DNA of 64,000 nucleotides, from contig JAXGRD010000005.1 in assembly GCA_040766105.1 (NCBI GenBank), positions 62,001 to 126,000 on the forward strand, given 5' to 3'. Below are positions 63,502-64,000 of this stretch, piece after piece (the first letter of the stretch is position 1; every line of letters begins with the position of its first letter). Source of the DNA: JAXGRD01 sp040766105 (GTDB lineage: Bacteria > Bacillota > Clostridia > Peptostreptococcales > Anaerovoracaceae). Position numbers and translations under genes: made by a program. A model generated the notes under the pieces. It saw only the letters and a program-made list of their open reading frames with translations. It did not search any database and was not told the origin of the DNA.

Positions 63502-64000
63502 TTATATCTTCTGTCTGTTGCCGCAGAAGAATGGATGGGTGATGTATCCTGAAAGATGTCGATTGTTGTGGATGGTTACATGTTTATCCAAAACCGCATA
63601 GTTGAGTTTGGCGTTTCTTCCGATTTCCGCCCCTTCCATTATTACGCAGTTTTCAATTACGGCACCTTGCTCCACCTTAGCGCCTCTGAAGATAACGGAG
63701 TTTTCGATGTGTCCGTCGATGACACAACCGGCTGCAATATAGGAGTTTTTGATTACCGCATGTTTACCGAACTTGGTAGGAGCCGAGTCCTGTGTGTTGG
63801 TAAAGATGGGTCGATTCTCTGTACGGAACAGATCCGTTTGAATATCCCGGTTTAGCAGAGCCAAGTTGCTCTCCAAATACTCGGACAAGTTATCGATAAA
63901 CAATACCGGGCCTTCATGCTCGTATGCCATTACTCTTCGCTCATCTACATAGGGGAAGAGAAGGTCGTCGATGCACTTGGGATGTTTATTCGCCTCTGCC
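63502..64000 (-). CDS. glgD: Glucose-1-phosphate adenylyltransferase-like GlgD (5' part outside window)
   Basis: Partial: 166 codons to the window edge. The visible C-terminal portion is a left-handed beta helix of hexapeptide repeats (IKNSYIAAGCVIDGHIENSVIFRGAKVEQGAVIENCVIMEGAEIG). It follows a linker with FIDNLSEYLESNLALLNRD, as in the C-terminus of GlgC/GlgD. The absence of the usual C-terminal catalytic signature makes GlgD, the regulatory partner of GlgC, more likely. It would help form ADP-glucose for glycogen synthesis. A frame continuing to the edge shows the gene is not a short orphan. Confidence 0.82.
   Translation of the reverse strand, partial: AEANKHPKCIDDLLFPYVDERRVMAYEHEGPVLFIDNLSEYLESNLALLNRDIQTDLFRTENRPIFTNTQDSAPTKFGKHAVIKNSYIAAGCVIDGHIENSVIFRGAKVEQGAVIENCVIMEGAEIGRNAKLNYAVLDKHVTIHNNRHLSGYITHPFFCGNRQKI

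Overview
The window looks like chromosomal DNA of an anaerobic, Gram-positive, low-to-moderate GC member of the Clostridia. Evidence for this is the S10-spc-alpha ribosomal gene order with zinc-type S14, S4 and L36, strong AGGAGG ribosome sites, TTGACA/TATAAT promoters, a CD1871A-type CXXC mini-protein, and oxygen-sensitive chemistry (polyferredoxin, radical SAM). From memory of 16S sequences, the 16S gene resembles Anaerovoracaceae (Clostridiales Family XIII). That placement is a recollection, not a search result.

Layout. 1-12.5 kb: the 3' part of the S10 operon, the spc operon with secY-adk-map-infA-rpmJ, and the alpha operon ending at rplQ and a strong terminator. 12.5-17 kb: a PadR regulator with a near-perfect operator and two DUF2812 membrane proteins, then AI-2E transporter, epimerase and nuclease genes on the minus strand. 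17-31.4 kb: a small-molecule uptake and hydrolysis island. It holds a 7TM histidine kinase/response regulator pair, a carbamoylase-family amidase, a DUF3311-like small subunit with an SSS sodium symporter, an amidohydrolase, an M20 peptidase, a second SSS symporter coupled to a sigma/anti-sigma fusion, NhaC, and a flavin disulfide oxidoreductase. 31.4-37.3 kb: one rRNA operon (16S, tRNA-Ile, 23S, 5S, tRNA-Glu, tRNA-Leu) with two promoters. 37.3-40.3 kb: an AT-rich gap dense in TCTAGA, an MFS carrier and a radical SAM protein. 40.3-49.1 kb: a decayed conjugative or mobilizable element with a topB fragment, an AT-rich secreted-protein cassette, SSB-like and nuclease-like proteins, a MOBP-type relaxase with two accessory proteins, YdbC, RadC and an IS30-type transposase. 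49.2-54.7 kb: mscL with a zinc ribbon, an IS4-type transposase, and a thiol/iron-sulfur operon (rhodanese-TlpA lipoprotein, CXXC mini-protein, polyferredoxin, Rrf2, mutY). 54.7-64 kb: a glycogen/maltodextrin cluster (pgi, amylase, malQ, PfkB kinase, phosphoglucomutase, neopullulanase-like enzyme, glgD).

How the genes may work together. The two promoters downstream of the response regulator share the same 11-bp direct repeats, the same ATTA-N6-TCTTTA block and the same spacing to the -10. The two-component system therefore probably activates the amidase and the symporter. The glycogen cluster could build and degrade alpha-glucan and feed glucose phosphates into glycolysis.

Most unusual observations. 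A 26-nt conserved core occurs twice in the mobile element, each copy inside a hairpin whose flanking pairs differ in sequence but still pair, which suggests a structured RNA. A compact folded region with a U-run lies just before the mobilization genes. A secreted glycine-rich protein is coupled to a small membrane protein. The TCTAGA cluster lies downstream of the rRNA/tRNA operon. All motif searches here were done by eye.
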